In this document: positions 21,264 to 32,084 of the stretch, piece by piece
Layout: the number at the start of each line of letters is the position of its first letter
How positions within the stretch are numbered: the stretch's first letter is position 1
NCBI GenBank assembly: GCA_051453625.1
Contig: JBOZIK010000001.1
Location: 189,251,003-189,307,145 of the forward strand
Reading direction: 5' to 3'
DNA length: 56,143 nt
Source of the DNA: Welwitschia mirabilis
Taxonomy: Eukaryota; Gnetophyta; Gnetopsida; Welwitschiales
Position numbers and translations under genes: made by a program
The notes under the pieces: generated by a model
Databases searched by the model: none
Seen by the model: only the letters and a program-made list of their open reading frames with translations
What the model was told of the DNA's origin: nothing

Positions 21264-22575
21264 TGATAGAATCGAAAATCCTAAAGAAGGGGTGAATAGG
21301 TTCTTTTTAAAAACTTTAAGCTCAGAACAACTATAACGGAATCTAATCACAAATTTTATATAATAAAATAATAAAATCAAGATCATGCATAAAATAAATA
21401 AATAAAAACAGAATGTAAACCATAAAATAGAAACTACTAGTTTGGATGCATGTAGAATTTATAGTGGTTCTGGAACTCCCCTACTCCACTCTTGATGATC
21501 AGCTTCTCCCAAGCTTAATCTCGAATGTCTGTTACTTCACAGGTTTTACCAGGCTTACTTGTTAACCCTTACAAGTAGAATTTTACAAGATAAGTCTCAA
21601 CCTTAATAATGGACTTTTGTAGGTTAAATCTTAACCTTTGACAACAAAATTTTACAGGCTAAGTCTCAACCTTTAACAATGGATAGAAGTAATGCAATGA
21701 AGCTTTTGTAGCTCTGATATCACTTGTTTAGTATCAGTACATAAAATAAAGCTCTTCTCCAAATGAATACAGTGATGGAGTGCTTAGATCTAATTTCGAG
21801 TGACATCCTAATCCAGGAATAGATCTCCTCAAATTAGATATGAATTAGTATAAAAGATGTTTGTTGCGGTGTGTATTTATGCAATAGTTCACGTTCAAAT
21901 CCAATCCTGTTAATTATCAATAATATGCAAAATNNNNNNNNNNNNNNNNNNNNNNNNNNNNNNNNNNNNNNNNNNNNNNNNNNNNNNNNNNNNNNNNNNN
22001 NNNNNNNNNNNNNNNNNNNNNNNNNNNNNNNNNNNNNNNNNNNNNNNNNNNNNNNNNNNNNNNNNNNNNNNNNNNNNNNNNNNNNNNNNNNNNNNNNNNN
22101 NNNNNNNNNNNNNNNNNNNNNNNNNNNNNNNNNNNNNNNNNNNNNNNNNNNNNNNNNNNNNNNNNNNNNNNNNNNNNNNNNNNNNNNNNNNNNNNNNNNN
22201 NNNNNNNNNNNNNNNNNNNNNNNNNNNNNNNNNNNNNNNNNNNNNNNNNNNNNNNNNNNNNNNNNNNNNNNNNNNNNNNNNNNNNNNNNNNNNNNNNNNN
22301 NNNNNNNNNNNNNNNNNNNNNNNNNNNNNNNNNNNNNNNNNNNNNNNNNNNNNNNNNNNNNNNNNNNNNNNNNNNNNNNNNNNNNNNNNNNNNNNNNNNN
22401 NNNNNNNNNNNNNNNNNNNNNNNNNNNNNNNNNNNATAACTAAGCAGTTTATTTCGTGCATTTTGGTCTACATCTTTCATCTGCATAACTCAAACTCATC
22501 TACACATAATATCTAATAAATTTTCACTACACTAGAGGAATTAGTTTGACATTAATTGTCAAATATAATCTAACA
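21264..22575 (-). repeat. 3' LTR of the SIRE-like element
   Basis: On the plus strand it starts TGATAGAATCG and ends AATCTAACA. It matches 26958-28257 over all readable sequence with scattered differences. 502 of its bases are N (21934-22435). Confidence 0.9.
21934..22435. other. Assembly gap, 502 N
   Basis: Inside the 3' LTR; the corresponding sequence is present in the other LTR (about 27560-28110). Confidence 0.99.
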
Positions 22576-22588
22576 ATCTCCTCCTTTG
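22576..22588 (-). other. Polypurine tract of the SIRE-like element
   Basis: Minus-strand CAAAGGAGGAGAT directly abuts the LTR start TGTTAGATT. It would prime plus-strand DNA synthesis. A second similar tract lies at 22834-22850. Confidence 0.8.
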
Positions 22589-22833
22589 ACATTGATGGTA
22601 AACAATATAATGATTTCAAAGATTTAAACAACTTAAATTCATTCACTAAACATTTTTAAGAACACACTAAAAAGTCAAAAAACTTCCCCTTACATCAAGA
22701 CATATACATATGTAAGCAAAAGGTAAGATAGGTAATCTTTTCTCCCGCTTTAACTAAATAGTACAAAAGCTTTAAAAATTATGATGATAAGAAGAGTATA
22801 TTTAATTAAATATTGAATATTGAAATCACTACA

Positions 22834-22850
22834 TCTTCTCTTCTCCTTTG
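22834..22850 (-). other. Second polypurine tract (upstream copy)
   Basis: Minus-strand CAAAGGAGAAGAGAAGA preceded by a TTGATGTC-type context, like the first tract (ATCAATGTCAAAGGAGGAG). Repeated purine tracts before the 3' LTR are typical of SIRE-lineage elements. Confidence 0.6.
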
Positions 22851-23413
22851 ACATCAATAGTAAATAATAATCATATTTATGCACTTTTGAAAATATATTC
22901 TCTCCCTCTATGTTTATACCAAATGATAAAGGCTGACAAGCTAAAAAAAAAAATAAAATTGAAAACATATTGAGGCATTTGGAATAGACAAATTGTTCTT
23001 CTAAATGAGATAATCTTGAATGTGCATAAAATTCTATCAAAATTAATGATCAAGACAACACTTATGAATTACATACTTAAATGATACTATTTGAGAATAA
23101 ACTGTAATGATAATGCAATATATGATAAAAACATTTTAACTCATTTTTTCTTAAGATGATAATTTTAATTTTGTTTCAATTAATATTGTACTTAAAACTA
23201 TCAAAATAATGCAAGAATTAAGCTCAAATATAAGACTAGATTTCACTAACAATAATAAACTATTACAAGGTTTCATACTAAACAAGAAAGAAACAAATGC
23301 TTATTAAGCTCATACATCTGAAAAATTCCACAAAGAAAGGCACAAAACTCTCTTTTTGACAACAAGAGTAAAATAGAGAGTAACATAACAAAGATCTATA
23401 AAACAAGAAGGAT

Positions 23414-24390
23414 TTAATCTGATTCCTCTTCTTCTTCTTCTTCTTCTTCTTCTTCAGATTTCTCCTCTGAATCTTCTTCATCTCCACCAGTACAAGTAGA
23501 GCCGGTACCTTTAGTTGAGGTATCTGCAATATCATATCTAGCTACTATGAGTTCTTCTTTCATATGTCTGATGTGAGAATTAATCTATTTCAAATATAAA
23601 AGAGTCTCATCTAAAGATGTTGCCTTTGGGGTTTTAAAATGAGATTTCTTTGAAAGAGCANNNNNNNNNNNNNNNNNNNNNNNNNNNNNNNNNNNNNNNN
23701 NNNNNNNNNNNNNNNNNNNNNNNNNNNNNNNNNNNNNNNNNNNNNNNNNNNNNNNNNNNNNNNNNNNNNNNNNNNNNNNNNNNNNNNNNNNNNNNNNNNN
23801 NNNNNNNNNNNNNNNNNNNNNNNNNNNNNNNNNNNNNNNNNNNNNNNNNNNNNNNNNNNNNNNNNNNNNNNNNNNNNNNNNNNNNNNNNNNNNNNNNNNN
23901 NNNNNNNNNNNNNNNNNNNNNNNNNNNNNNNNNNNNNNNNNNNNNNNNNNNNNNNNNNNNNNNNNNNNNNNNNNNNNNNNNNNNNNNNNNNNNNNNNNNN
24001 NNNNNNNNNNNNNNNNNNNNNNNNNNNNNNNNNNNNNNNNNNNNNNNNNNNNNNNNNNNNNNNNNNNNNNNNNNNNNNNNNNNNNNNNNNNNNNNNNNNN
24101 NNNNNNNNNNNNNNNNNNNNNNNNNNNNNNNNNNNNNNNNNNNNNNNNNNNNNNNNNNNNNNNNGATTAAAAGAAACATTGCAATAAAACATTTTAGTAA
24201 GAAAAGGATATGCATAACCTAAAATATTTAAAAAATAATCTAGATCTCGATCTCTTAAGAGCTAAATAACATATCTTAGCTCTCTAATCTCTGATGAAGC
24301 TATGAATTGCTTTTGGTACACAAGTTTCTTTTTAAACTTCTCATAAGAATTATCCACATCATCTTTAGACATACCATGGAAGAATTAAGA
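23414..24390 (-). pseudogene. 3' extra ORF (env-like / aORF) of the SIRE-like element
   Basis: In sense it begins near 24390 with HGMSKDDVDNSYEKFKKKL, IASSEIRELRYVI and FLNILGYAYPFLTKMFYCNV, a pattern like the extra ORF that follows pol in SIRE elements ('...YP.LVR.FY.N'). After a 504-N gap it resumes near 23640 with a helical stretch (LDETLLYL, HIRHMKEEL), then TGGDEEDSEEKS and a run of Glu encoded by a CTT repeat (23428-23455), ending SD-stop at 23414-23416. At least two in-frame stops are present. The function of such proteins is not established. Confidence 0.55.
23661..24164. other. Assembly gap, 504 N
   Basis: Inside the 3' extra ORF. Confidence 0.99.
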
Positions 24391-24410
24391 AGGATCCCTT
24401 GAACTACCTT

Positions 24411-24625
24411 NNNNNNNNNNNNNNNNNNNNNNNNNNNNNNNNNNNNNNNNNNNNNNNNNNNNNNNNNNNNNNNNNNNNNNNNNNNNNNNNNNNNNNNNNN
24501 NNNNNNNNNNNNNNNNNNNNNNNNNNNNNNNNNNNNNNNNNNNNNNNNNNNNNNNNNNNNNNNNNNNNNNNNNNNNNNNNNNNNNNNNNNNNNNNNNNNN
24601 NNNNNNNNNNNNNNNNNNNNNNNNN
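24411..24625. other. Assembly gap, 215 N
   Basis: Between the extra ORF and the protease region, where pol would be expected. Confidence 0.99.
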
Positions 24626-24850
24626 AGATCCACTGACTATACTTTCATACTGTAATCTGTTAGTTCTAGTCAACCACTACAACATTCAATCAATCTATCA
24701 AGACGTGGACTTATAGTACTGGAAGAGATCTGGGCTACTGAGATTTCAGATTGGTCGACTGATCATACCCGGTTGACCAAATTATAGATCCAGTTGATTG
24801 CCCTGCAATCAGCTAAGGAATGGTGTACCAAACTCCAGATCACTTTTATG
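24626..24850. repeat. LTR-like GGTTGACC-rich segment inside the element
   Basis: Contains GGTCGACTGATC, CGGTTGACC and CAGTTGATTG, the same motif family and orientation seen in the right LTR (about 27770-28110). It occupies the place where integrase and RT should begin. Confidence 0.5.
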
Positions 24851-24934
24851 ATGGATAAAATAATTATTAAAACTAGAGTTTACATCATAATTGACAGCAA
24901 AACATTTAATTTTATCACTATCTTTCCTGAATTA

Positions 24935-25310
24935 TTAATTTAAATGTATTGATTGATTTAGAGTTTCAATATATAAATTATAAGCATTATCAACATGTTT
25001 TATACATAAAATAATAGCATTTATTTTCTCATTCTCAACTATACATTTAGATTTATCAAAGATTATTCTATTTCTTTTGTAACATAGTTGACTAATGTGT
25101 AATAAATTGTGTTGTAAGCCATTCACATAAAGTACATTATCGAGATAAGATGGCATACCTTCTTTGATGCTTCCTATACCTTCTATTTTTGCTGTTTGAT
25201 TGTTTCCAAAAATGACTTCTTTACCATTTATGCTTTTTAACCTTTGAAAACTTAATTTATCTCTTGTCATATGCATTGAATAGCTGCTATCTAGATACTA
25301 GCTTTTTACA
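24935..25310 (-). pseudogene. Copia protease and pre-integrase domain
   Basis: Near 25260-25310 the active-site block reads YLDSSYSMHMTRD where YLDSGCSRHMTGD is usual. The catalytic Asp is kept, Gly is Ser, Cys is Tyr, and the preceding Trp is a stop. An open stretch follows: FQRLKSINGKEVIFGNNQ, GIGSIKEGMPS, DNVLYVNGLQHNLLHISQL, typical of the GAG-pre-integrase region. It ends at a stop at 24935, after which no integrase is seen. Confidence 0.85.
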
Positions 25311-25326
25311 TGATATTCTCTACAAT

Positions 25327-26891
25327 TTATCTGTGACACAAAGCTTTGGAGATTATTAGATTTAACCCACTTAGTATCATTTGACTTAGGTGGTATATTC
25401 TTTTTTGGGATAAATTTGAATGATAAAGCATCACATGATCAAAGGAAAACATCATATATTTAAATTTGCAAAATGGCTTAGAATGACCAAGTATACCATA
25501 AAAATTGCATAAGATATTGGTCACAAACTTACTTGTTTGATTTACCTATTTTTGAGAAATTTGTGCTTCAAAACCAATACCTGATTTGTCTCCATTTTAC
25601 TTTCATATTCCAAGTATATATTCCAATTTAGATGAACTACCAGAAAACTTATTTATAAAGAATAAAAGATCATTTACCTGAGTATTTAACCTAAAGTTAT
25701 CGTCTTTGAGTACTTTGCACTTTTCTTATACTTCCTCCTTTTCTTTTGTGATGGTATTCACTAAATTTTTCAATTTATTGATTCTTTTATTAAGCTTCTC
25801 ATATTCTTTATACAACTCTTGACATGTTTCTTCTAACTTATCTTTCTCCTCATCAATCATATCTAAGTCATCTAATGTTGAAGTACTAAATACATTCTTG
25901 AGAGATGATACTAGAGTCGTGAAAGATAATCTCCTCTCTCTATTTGATCCATGATTTGAGTAGTTTTTTTTCATCTTCATCATCTTCATTATCCCAAGGT
26001 ACCATCAATGAGGTGTTTTTATATTTGATNNNNNNNNNNNNNNNNNNNNNNNNNNNNNNNNNNNNNNNNNNNNNNNNNNNNNNNNNNNNNNNNNNNNNNN
26101 NNNNNNNNNNNNNNNNNNNNNNNNNNNNNNNNNNNNNNNNNNNNNNNNNNNNNNNNNNNNNNNNNNNNNNNNNNNNNNNNNNNNNNNNNNNNNNNNNNNN
26201 NNNNNNNNNNNNNNNNNNNNNNNNNNNNNNNNNNNNNNNNNNNNNNNNNNNNNNNNNNNNNNNNNNNNNNNNNNNNNNNNNNNNNNNNNNNNNNNNNNNN
26301 NNNNNNNNNNNNNNNNNNNNNNNNNNNNNNNNNNNNNNNNNNNNNNNNNNNNNNNNNNNNNNNNNNNNNNNNNNNNNNNNNNNNNNNNNNNNNNNNNNNN
26401 NNNNNNNNNNNNNNNNNNNNNNNNNNNNNNNNNNNNNNNNNNNNNNNNNNNNNNNNNNNNNNNNNNNNNNNNNNNNNNNNNNNNNNNNNNNNNNNNNNNN
26501 NNNNNNNNNNNNNNNNNNNNNNNNNNNNNNNNNNNNNNNNNNNNNNNNNNNNNNNNNNNNNNNNNNNNNNNNNNNNNNNNNNNNNNNNNNNNNNNNNNNN
26601 NNNNNNNNNNNNNNNNNNNNNNNNNNNNNNNNNNNNNNNNNNNNNNNNNNNNNNNNNNNNNNNNNNNNNNNNNNNNNNNNNNNNNNNNNNNNNNNNNNNN
26701 NNNNNNNNNNNNNNNNNNNNNNNNNNNNNNNNNNNNNNNNNNNNNNNNNNNNNNNNNNNNNNNNNNNNNNNNNNNNNNNNNNNNNNNNNNNNNNNNNNNN
26801 NNNNNNNNNNNNNNNNNNNNNNNNNNNNNNNNNNNNNNNNNNNNNNNNNNNNNNNNNNNNNNNNNNAAAATCCATAAGTTGGGTTACTCAT
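25327..26891 (-). pseudogene. Gag of the SIRE-like element
   Basis: The probable start ATG at 26891 (MSNPTYGF) is 53 bases downstream of the PBS. The capsid part is in an 837-N gap. After the gap are LMVPWDNEDDEDE and a charged coiled-coil segment (EKDKLEETCQELYKEYEKLN, 25726-25860). The zinc knuckle near 25460-25505 reads C-N-F-Y-GILGHSKPFC, with the second Cys changed to Tyr. This would be the nucleocapsid RNA-binding motif. Frame changes separate these parts. Confidence 0.8.
26030..26866. other. Assembly gap, 837 N
   Basis: Hides the capsid-coding part of the SIRE-like gag. Confidence 0.99.
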
Positions 26892-26943
26892 TTTTATGAT
26901 TCTTAAGTCTAGATCTATAAAAATCTTTGAAAGACCAACCTAT

Positions 26944-26955
26944 GCTTTGATACTA
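26944..26955 (-). other. Primer-binding site, initiator tRNA-Met type
   Basis: Minus-strand TAGTATCAAAGC against the usual TGGTATCAGAGC, 10 of 12 matches with both differences G-to-A. Two bases separate it from the LTR. Confidence 0.85.
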
Positions 26956-26957
26956 AA

Positions 26958-28257
26958 TGATAGGATCGAGAACCCTAGAGGGGGGATGAATAAGTCCTTT
27001 TTAAAAACTTTAAGCTTATAACAACTTTAACAAAATCTAATCACAGATTGCATATAATCAAATAATAAAATCAAGATCATGCATACAATGAATAAATAAA
27101 AATAGAATGTAAACCATAAAACAGAAACTACTAGTTTGAATGCACACAGGAGTTATAGTGATTTGGAAACTCTCCTACTCCACTCTTAATGATTAGCTTC
27201 TCTTAAGATTAATCTCAAATCTCTGTTATTTCACAGGTTTTTTCAAGCTCACTCATTAAACCTTACAAGTGGACTTTTATAGGATAAGTCTCAACCTTAA
27301 CAATGAACTTTTGCAAGCTAAGTCTCAACCTTTGACAACAAACTTTTGTAGGCTAAGTTTCAATCTTTGATAATGGATAGAAGGGATGCAATGAAGCCTT
27401 TATAGATTTGATATTACTTATTCAGTATCAATACATAGAATGGATCTCTTCTCAAAATGAATTTAATGATGAAGTGCTTAGATCTAATTCTGAGTGATGT
27501 CCTAATCCAGGAATAGATCTCCTCAATCAGATATGAATCAGTACAAAAGATTTTCCAATCAAATATGCTACTTAATCTTTCAAATCCATAACAAATATAT
27601 CGATTTGAAGATGTACTAAAAGAACTTTAGGTTATCTCTTAACTAGGTATTTATAATGAAGGGTTACTAGGATTTGATACAATTGAATCGCACCTCCAAC
27701 GACTAGAAAATGGCTAGGTAACAACTAGGTAATGGATACATAACGTCTATAAGATTTACCTTTTTGTAATGTTCGGTCAACCTCACAAATATCTGGTTGA
27801 TCCAACAAGAACTCGATTGACTCCATCCTGGGTTCTATTGATCCCTTGTTTCTCGGTCTAAAACTATGGACTATCAGGTTCGATCAACCCCTTTTCTCTC
27901 GATTTGGGACTTGACTGTTAGCTCTTCAAATTCAGTTGACCTCATGCATATTGGATCAATCCCATTCCTCTTGGTCTAAGACTATTGGTTCTGGAGATCA
28001 TAAGTCTGGTTGACTCCTTCATGATCCGGTTGACCTCTCTGGGTTCAGTTCATTTCTATTGTCTACTTTGGATGCGGTCAACCCTCTAGGATCTGGTCGA
28101 TTCCCGCTAGAGGTAAACATAACTAAGAAGTTCTTTTATGCATTTTGATCCACATCTTTAACCTGTATAACTCAAAATCATCTGCACATAATATTTAACA
28201 GATTTGAACTACACCAGAGGAATTAGGTTGATATCAATTGGCAAATATAATCTAATA
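26958..28257 (-). repeat. 5' LTR of the SIRE-like element
   Basis: 1300 bp, plus-strand start TGATAGGATCG. The outer end reads AATCTAATA where the other LTR has AATCTAACA, so the terminal CA has mutated to TA. A TATA box (TTATAAATA on the minus strand) lies at 27648-27656. Multiple GGTTGAC-type motifs occur at 27770-28110. Confidence 0.9.
27648..27656 (-). promoter_or_regulatory. LTR TATA box
   Basis: Minus-strand TTATAAATA inside the 5' LTR, a plausible position for the element's own core promoter; the equivalent site in the other LTR is within N. Confidence 0.5.
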
Positions 28258-28262
28258 ACATG
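28258..28262. repeat. Target-site duplication ACATG, right copy
   Basis: Identical to 21259-21263. Confidence 0.85.
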
Positions 28263-29740
28263 AACTCAATACTAAATAGGTACCATTATCATTTTACAAG
28301 ATCTTTCTCTTGGGGTTTTTTTGATTTGATCATTCACCTCATTCACATTTAATTTATCTTCTATGTTACTAATAATGTTTTTAGAAATTAGCTATAATAT
28401 ACTTCATGATTAATTTTTACCATTATTTTCCCACATTACTTTTCATTTTTATTTTTATTTTTATTACCATTTTCCTCACCATTTCATTATTTTCAAAAGT
28501 TCTTTTGTAATATTGGTCATTTCTCCTGAGACTTATTTTAATTTTTATGCATTATTTTTTGATGCATTTAAAATTAGCATGCATTGGATAATTTTTAGTA
28601 TTTTCCTTACATTTATTACATTTTTTCCAACTAGATACATGCATTATTTTCTCTTATTTCTTACATTCAATTAATTCTTTTCATAAACTTTGAGAACAAA
28701 GCTTATTTTGAATGGGAGGAATGGTAATCATACTTATCAATTCTTAATGCCTTCTTATTTTAACTAAGTATAATTTTGGCTAATAATTATCCATAATTTT
28801 TAAAATTTTCATTATTATTTTGAATTTTTATTGAATGATTTTACATTCAAATTTTTTTCACGTTATACAACTTTATCATATTTTTTAAAACACTAGAAAA
28901 AGCTTGGTTGAGGGGTATGTTAACATGTAAAAATTAACATTGATTCTAAAGTAATTAAGGCTAGTTTAACATGATGAATTTATCTTTTTCACATTTTTAT
29001 GAATTTATTATGATTAATTCTTATGAAACCCTTAATTACTGATATTTGGCCTTCACACTATTATTTTTTAGGTTTCTAATTGGCCAAGGAACATGGCTAT
29101 AGAAGTTAAGGAGCTAACTTCTTAGGAAGTTGATAATATGAGTAGACTTGATGACAAAACTAATTAAGTTATGCATGTTGATTTCATTTCTTTATTTTAG
29201 GATCATATTTTAGGATTAAATCAATTAGACCTATTGATGATTGGATCTAAATCCTCACTTTAACCCTAGTTTTCAAGGTATAAAATTCCACTTTAACCTT
29301 ACTTTTAGGGTTATTAGTAGCTATTGGGCATTGTAATGATTAAGTAATTTCTAATTATTATTAAGAGGGCTTCATGTATTATTTTTAAAATTTTATTAAA
29401 TGTGAGTTATCCCTTTAAGGCTAGCATGACATTGCAACATTTAGTTTGATCCTTTATTTAGTGTAATTTTATTTTGATTATGCAATAGACACTCAAGTTT
29501 CCTCAACCAAATTTCTTAGTTTTAGATCTATTTTTTTATCATACTTGTTATACTTAATAGAGCTTGAAATATTATTAATCATTTATTTATTTTCGGTGGA
29601 TTCTCTTAGAGTTAATATTAATCCATAGCCTACTTTCATTTGATATTTTTTAGTATTTTTAAGTCTTGTTTTTATTATTTTAAAGTTATTCATAAAAGCT
29701 AAGATTATCTAGAATCTTCACCACTACTAATATTATGATG
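28263..29740. other. Anonymous AT-rich DNA
   Basis: It continues the sequence interrupted by the SIRE-like insertion. A (ATTTTT)n-like tract lies near 28446-28466. No coding or element signal recognised. Confidence 0.5.
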
Positions 29741-29744
29741 CTCC

Positions 29745-29995
29745 TTTTTTTTAAAGAGATAGAAGATAGATAATTTTGGACTACATAAATGCCCAGTAAT
29801 GCTTGAGCTTGCAAAATCTATTCTGATTGTATTTCCTACCGATAGCAGGTAGGTAATTTTTTGCTACACCAATGCCCATTGGCACTTGGACTTATGGAAT
29901 CCATTCCATTTGTATTCCCTACCACTATTAAGGTTTGAACTTTGTACCTCTAGGTCCATGTGCATGTAACCTTACTACTATAGTAAGCAGTCATT
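29745..29995 (-). mobile_element. Candidate tRNA-derived SINE
   Basis: In minus-strand reading, a Pol III B-box-like AGTTCAAACC (29931-29941) is preceded by an A-box-like TAGTAGTAAGG about 40 bases upstream. The body follows, and the segment ends in a short A tract (29745-29752). The body contains two diverged copies of a unit with GGGCAT (TGGGCATTGGTGTAG / TGGGCATTTATGTAG) about 90 bases apart. No target duplication seen. Confidence 0.4.
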
Positions 29996-30399
29996 GACAA
30001 AAGTAGATTTAAATAACAACACTTTAGATCTTTGAAGAATTTCATTTGGGATTAGTTGTATGACCCATCAATTACAACATCAAAGCCACCAGTAGGCTTG
30101 AGGACTAAGATTACAATACATGCACCTCATCCATCTCTCAAATTCATGATATTTATAAAGATACAAATCATAGAACGAATTAACCATGATAATAGGTTTA
30201 AATTATTTATTTCATTGGATAATTTCATACTACTAATAGTACCTTTTTAGATTTAAGTATAAGGTTTGAAGATTACTTTATACTAAATTAATGGAAGTGT
30301 ATTATAACAACACAAGTATGCTTTCTTGTATCTAATATAGTGAAATAAAGATGTAATTTTAGGCATTAAACATAAGAAGATGACATGATTTTTGAGGGA

Positions 30400-30591
30400 G
30401 GTGATAATAAAACTTTAACATTGGTTCATCCCCATAAAATAAATTAATAAGTTATTAATTCTAAAAAAATGATAATTAACATAACACATATGTTCATCCT
30501 TGCAAAAATAGAACACATTTAAGATAGGTGATAATAAATTTTTAAATATATCCACCTCTAAAAACAAATCTAACATAGGTCCATCACATTA
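30400..30591. repeat. Alternating short direct repeats
   Basis: GGTGATAATAAA at 30400 and 30525, alternating with AACAT-GGT(T)CATC-type motifs at about 30416, 30487 and 30571. Arrays like this occur in subterminal regions of CACTA-type DNA transposons, but no terminal CACTA or transposase was found. Confidence 0.4.
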
Positions 30592-30599
30592 GTAGGTAA

Positions 30600-31655
30600 T
30601 AAGGAAATAAATTTTGAGTCTCTACTACATCATTCATTAAGAAAATAAATTACTATAAGATTTAGAAGTACATCATGATAGTGAAACTTTTCTAAGTATT
30701 TTTCTCTATTCTACTTTAATATGTGTTTACCGTTTACTAATATCTTCTATTACCTTATTGGTGCACTGTATAAGACCTCTAGTAATAAATTCCTAAATTC
30801 TTTTCTCTTTTTTATATTCTTATAGAAATGACTGACCTTCTATAAATACAAAACCTTACAATAAATATTTTTAGATTGATGGAATTTTTATTTTGTTTAT
30901 TTTGTTATTATTTATGAATTATAACTCTTATGGATCTACTAGAAACTTAAGATCTTAATTTTAATTTTGAACAAGATTATACATAAGACATATATATGCT
31001 AGATCATTTTATTTATTTACATGCTCCTTCATTTGCAATGAAAGTAGAAAACATAGATCAATTTCCTTGCATCTTATAATTGATTTAAACATTTCAAGGT
31101 TTTTTTTAAATACATGTGATATGTGTGAGGTGGGATTGATATTATAACTTATTAAGAAAAAAATGGTTTTAATTCACTATTAAATTCTTTGTGTCTTATT
31201 CCCTTGTCTTTCTCATAGTATTGCATATTTGTATGGTACTGCTTACAAAAATTAGAATACTTATTTACTTGAAAAGTCTTTTAAGTAACTTATACATCCC
31301 ATTTTGAGTTTTTTACATTAGTTGACCTTGAAATGCCTTTAGAAGAAAAATTAATGATCTAAGCATAAATAATTATGTTATATTCTTTAGCATCATTGAA
31401 TACATTTCTATAAAACTTAGTTCTTTCTAATATAAAGTATCCTTTTAACATATTAATTAAAGTTATCTATCATCCTATTTTATGCATGATCTAATGATTA
31501 AGTTCTATAGTAATGTACTTATATCTAACATGTAGAATTTTTAATTTTACTTGAGAAATGTCACAATTCCTTTTTCTTTGAATGAAAAATATCCCATTTT
31601 TATTATTATTAACATCAATTATTATATTTATTAAGATGTAAATTTTCATTCAAGG
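30600..31655. other. Anonymous AT-rich DNA
   Basis: No coding or repeat feature recognised. Confidence 0.5.
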
Positions 31656-31659
31656 GGTA

Positions 31660-32070
31660 TGATCCTTGTGGAACTAATTGTACTTAGTTCTAAAGAGTTA
31701 TGTTGTAATAAAACATCATGATAACCTTTTGCCATTGTTAAGACAAGGGTAAGGGAGGAGTGAAGGACATGCAAGTAAGTTGCATAAGTATACCAAGTCC
31801 TTAATAAGCTAGCCTAGCCCACTATTGATCTCACAAACTAGACCTTAAAGGTAGTATGAGTTGACTAGTTCACTCTTCAAGTCTTCTCTTTAACATGAGA
31901 AGGTAACATTTTATAATGATGAATAAAGCATGAAAACATGCTTTCTTCACTAGCAAATTATTGTGTATTTTTTTAATTCTTTTGATGACCCTTTTGCTAT
32001 TGATATTTTTTATATAATGGATTCTATTTTTATGAATGAAAACCCATTTAAATAAGTTAGGATTGCTACA
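31660..32070 (+). repeat. Candidate LTR, plus strand, with adjacent PBS
   Basis: Starts TGATCCTTG after CAAGGGG (purine tract) and ends GATTGCTACA at 32070. Two bases later comes TGGTATTAGAAA (32073-32084), 9 of 12 matches to the initiator-Met PBS. About 411 bp. No partner LTR or coding region was recognised to the right. Confidence 0.45.
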
Positions 32071-32084
32071 ATTGGTATTAGAAA

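Larger units (their letters stand above)
21264..28257 (-). mobile_element. Complete SIRE-like copia element lacking most of pol
   Basis: A full structural unit: two LTRs of about 1.3 kb in direct orientation, a PBS next to the right LTR, a polypurine tract next to the left LTR, and 5-bp ACATG duplications outside. Sense is the minus strand. The internal 4.38 kb shows gag with zinc knuckle, protease/pre-integrase, and a 3' ORF with an acidic tail. I see no integrase, RT or RNase H, and only about 0.5 kb (215 of it N) separates protease from the 3' ORF. It is probably non-autonomous. Confidence 0.9.

Noticed and set aside
21711-21723. GCTCTGATATCA, which looks like a Met primer-binding site
   Set aside because: It lies inside the LTR and has a counterpart in the other LTR near 27402, so it is LTR sequence and not the functional PBS, which is at 26944-26955.
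22750-23040. 96-codon minus-strand open frame between the purine tracts and the 3' ORF
   Set aside because: Composition resembles untranslated AT-rich sequence, and it overlaps one of the polypurine tracts.
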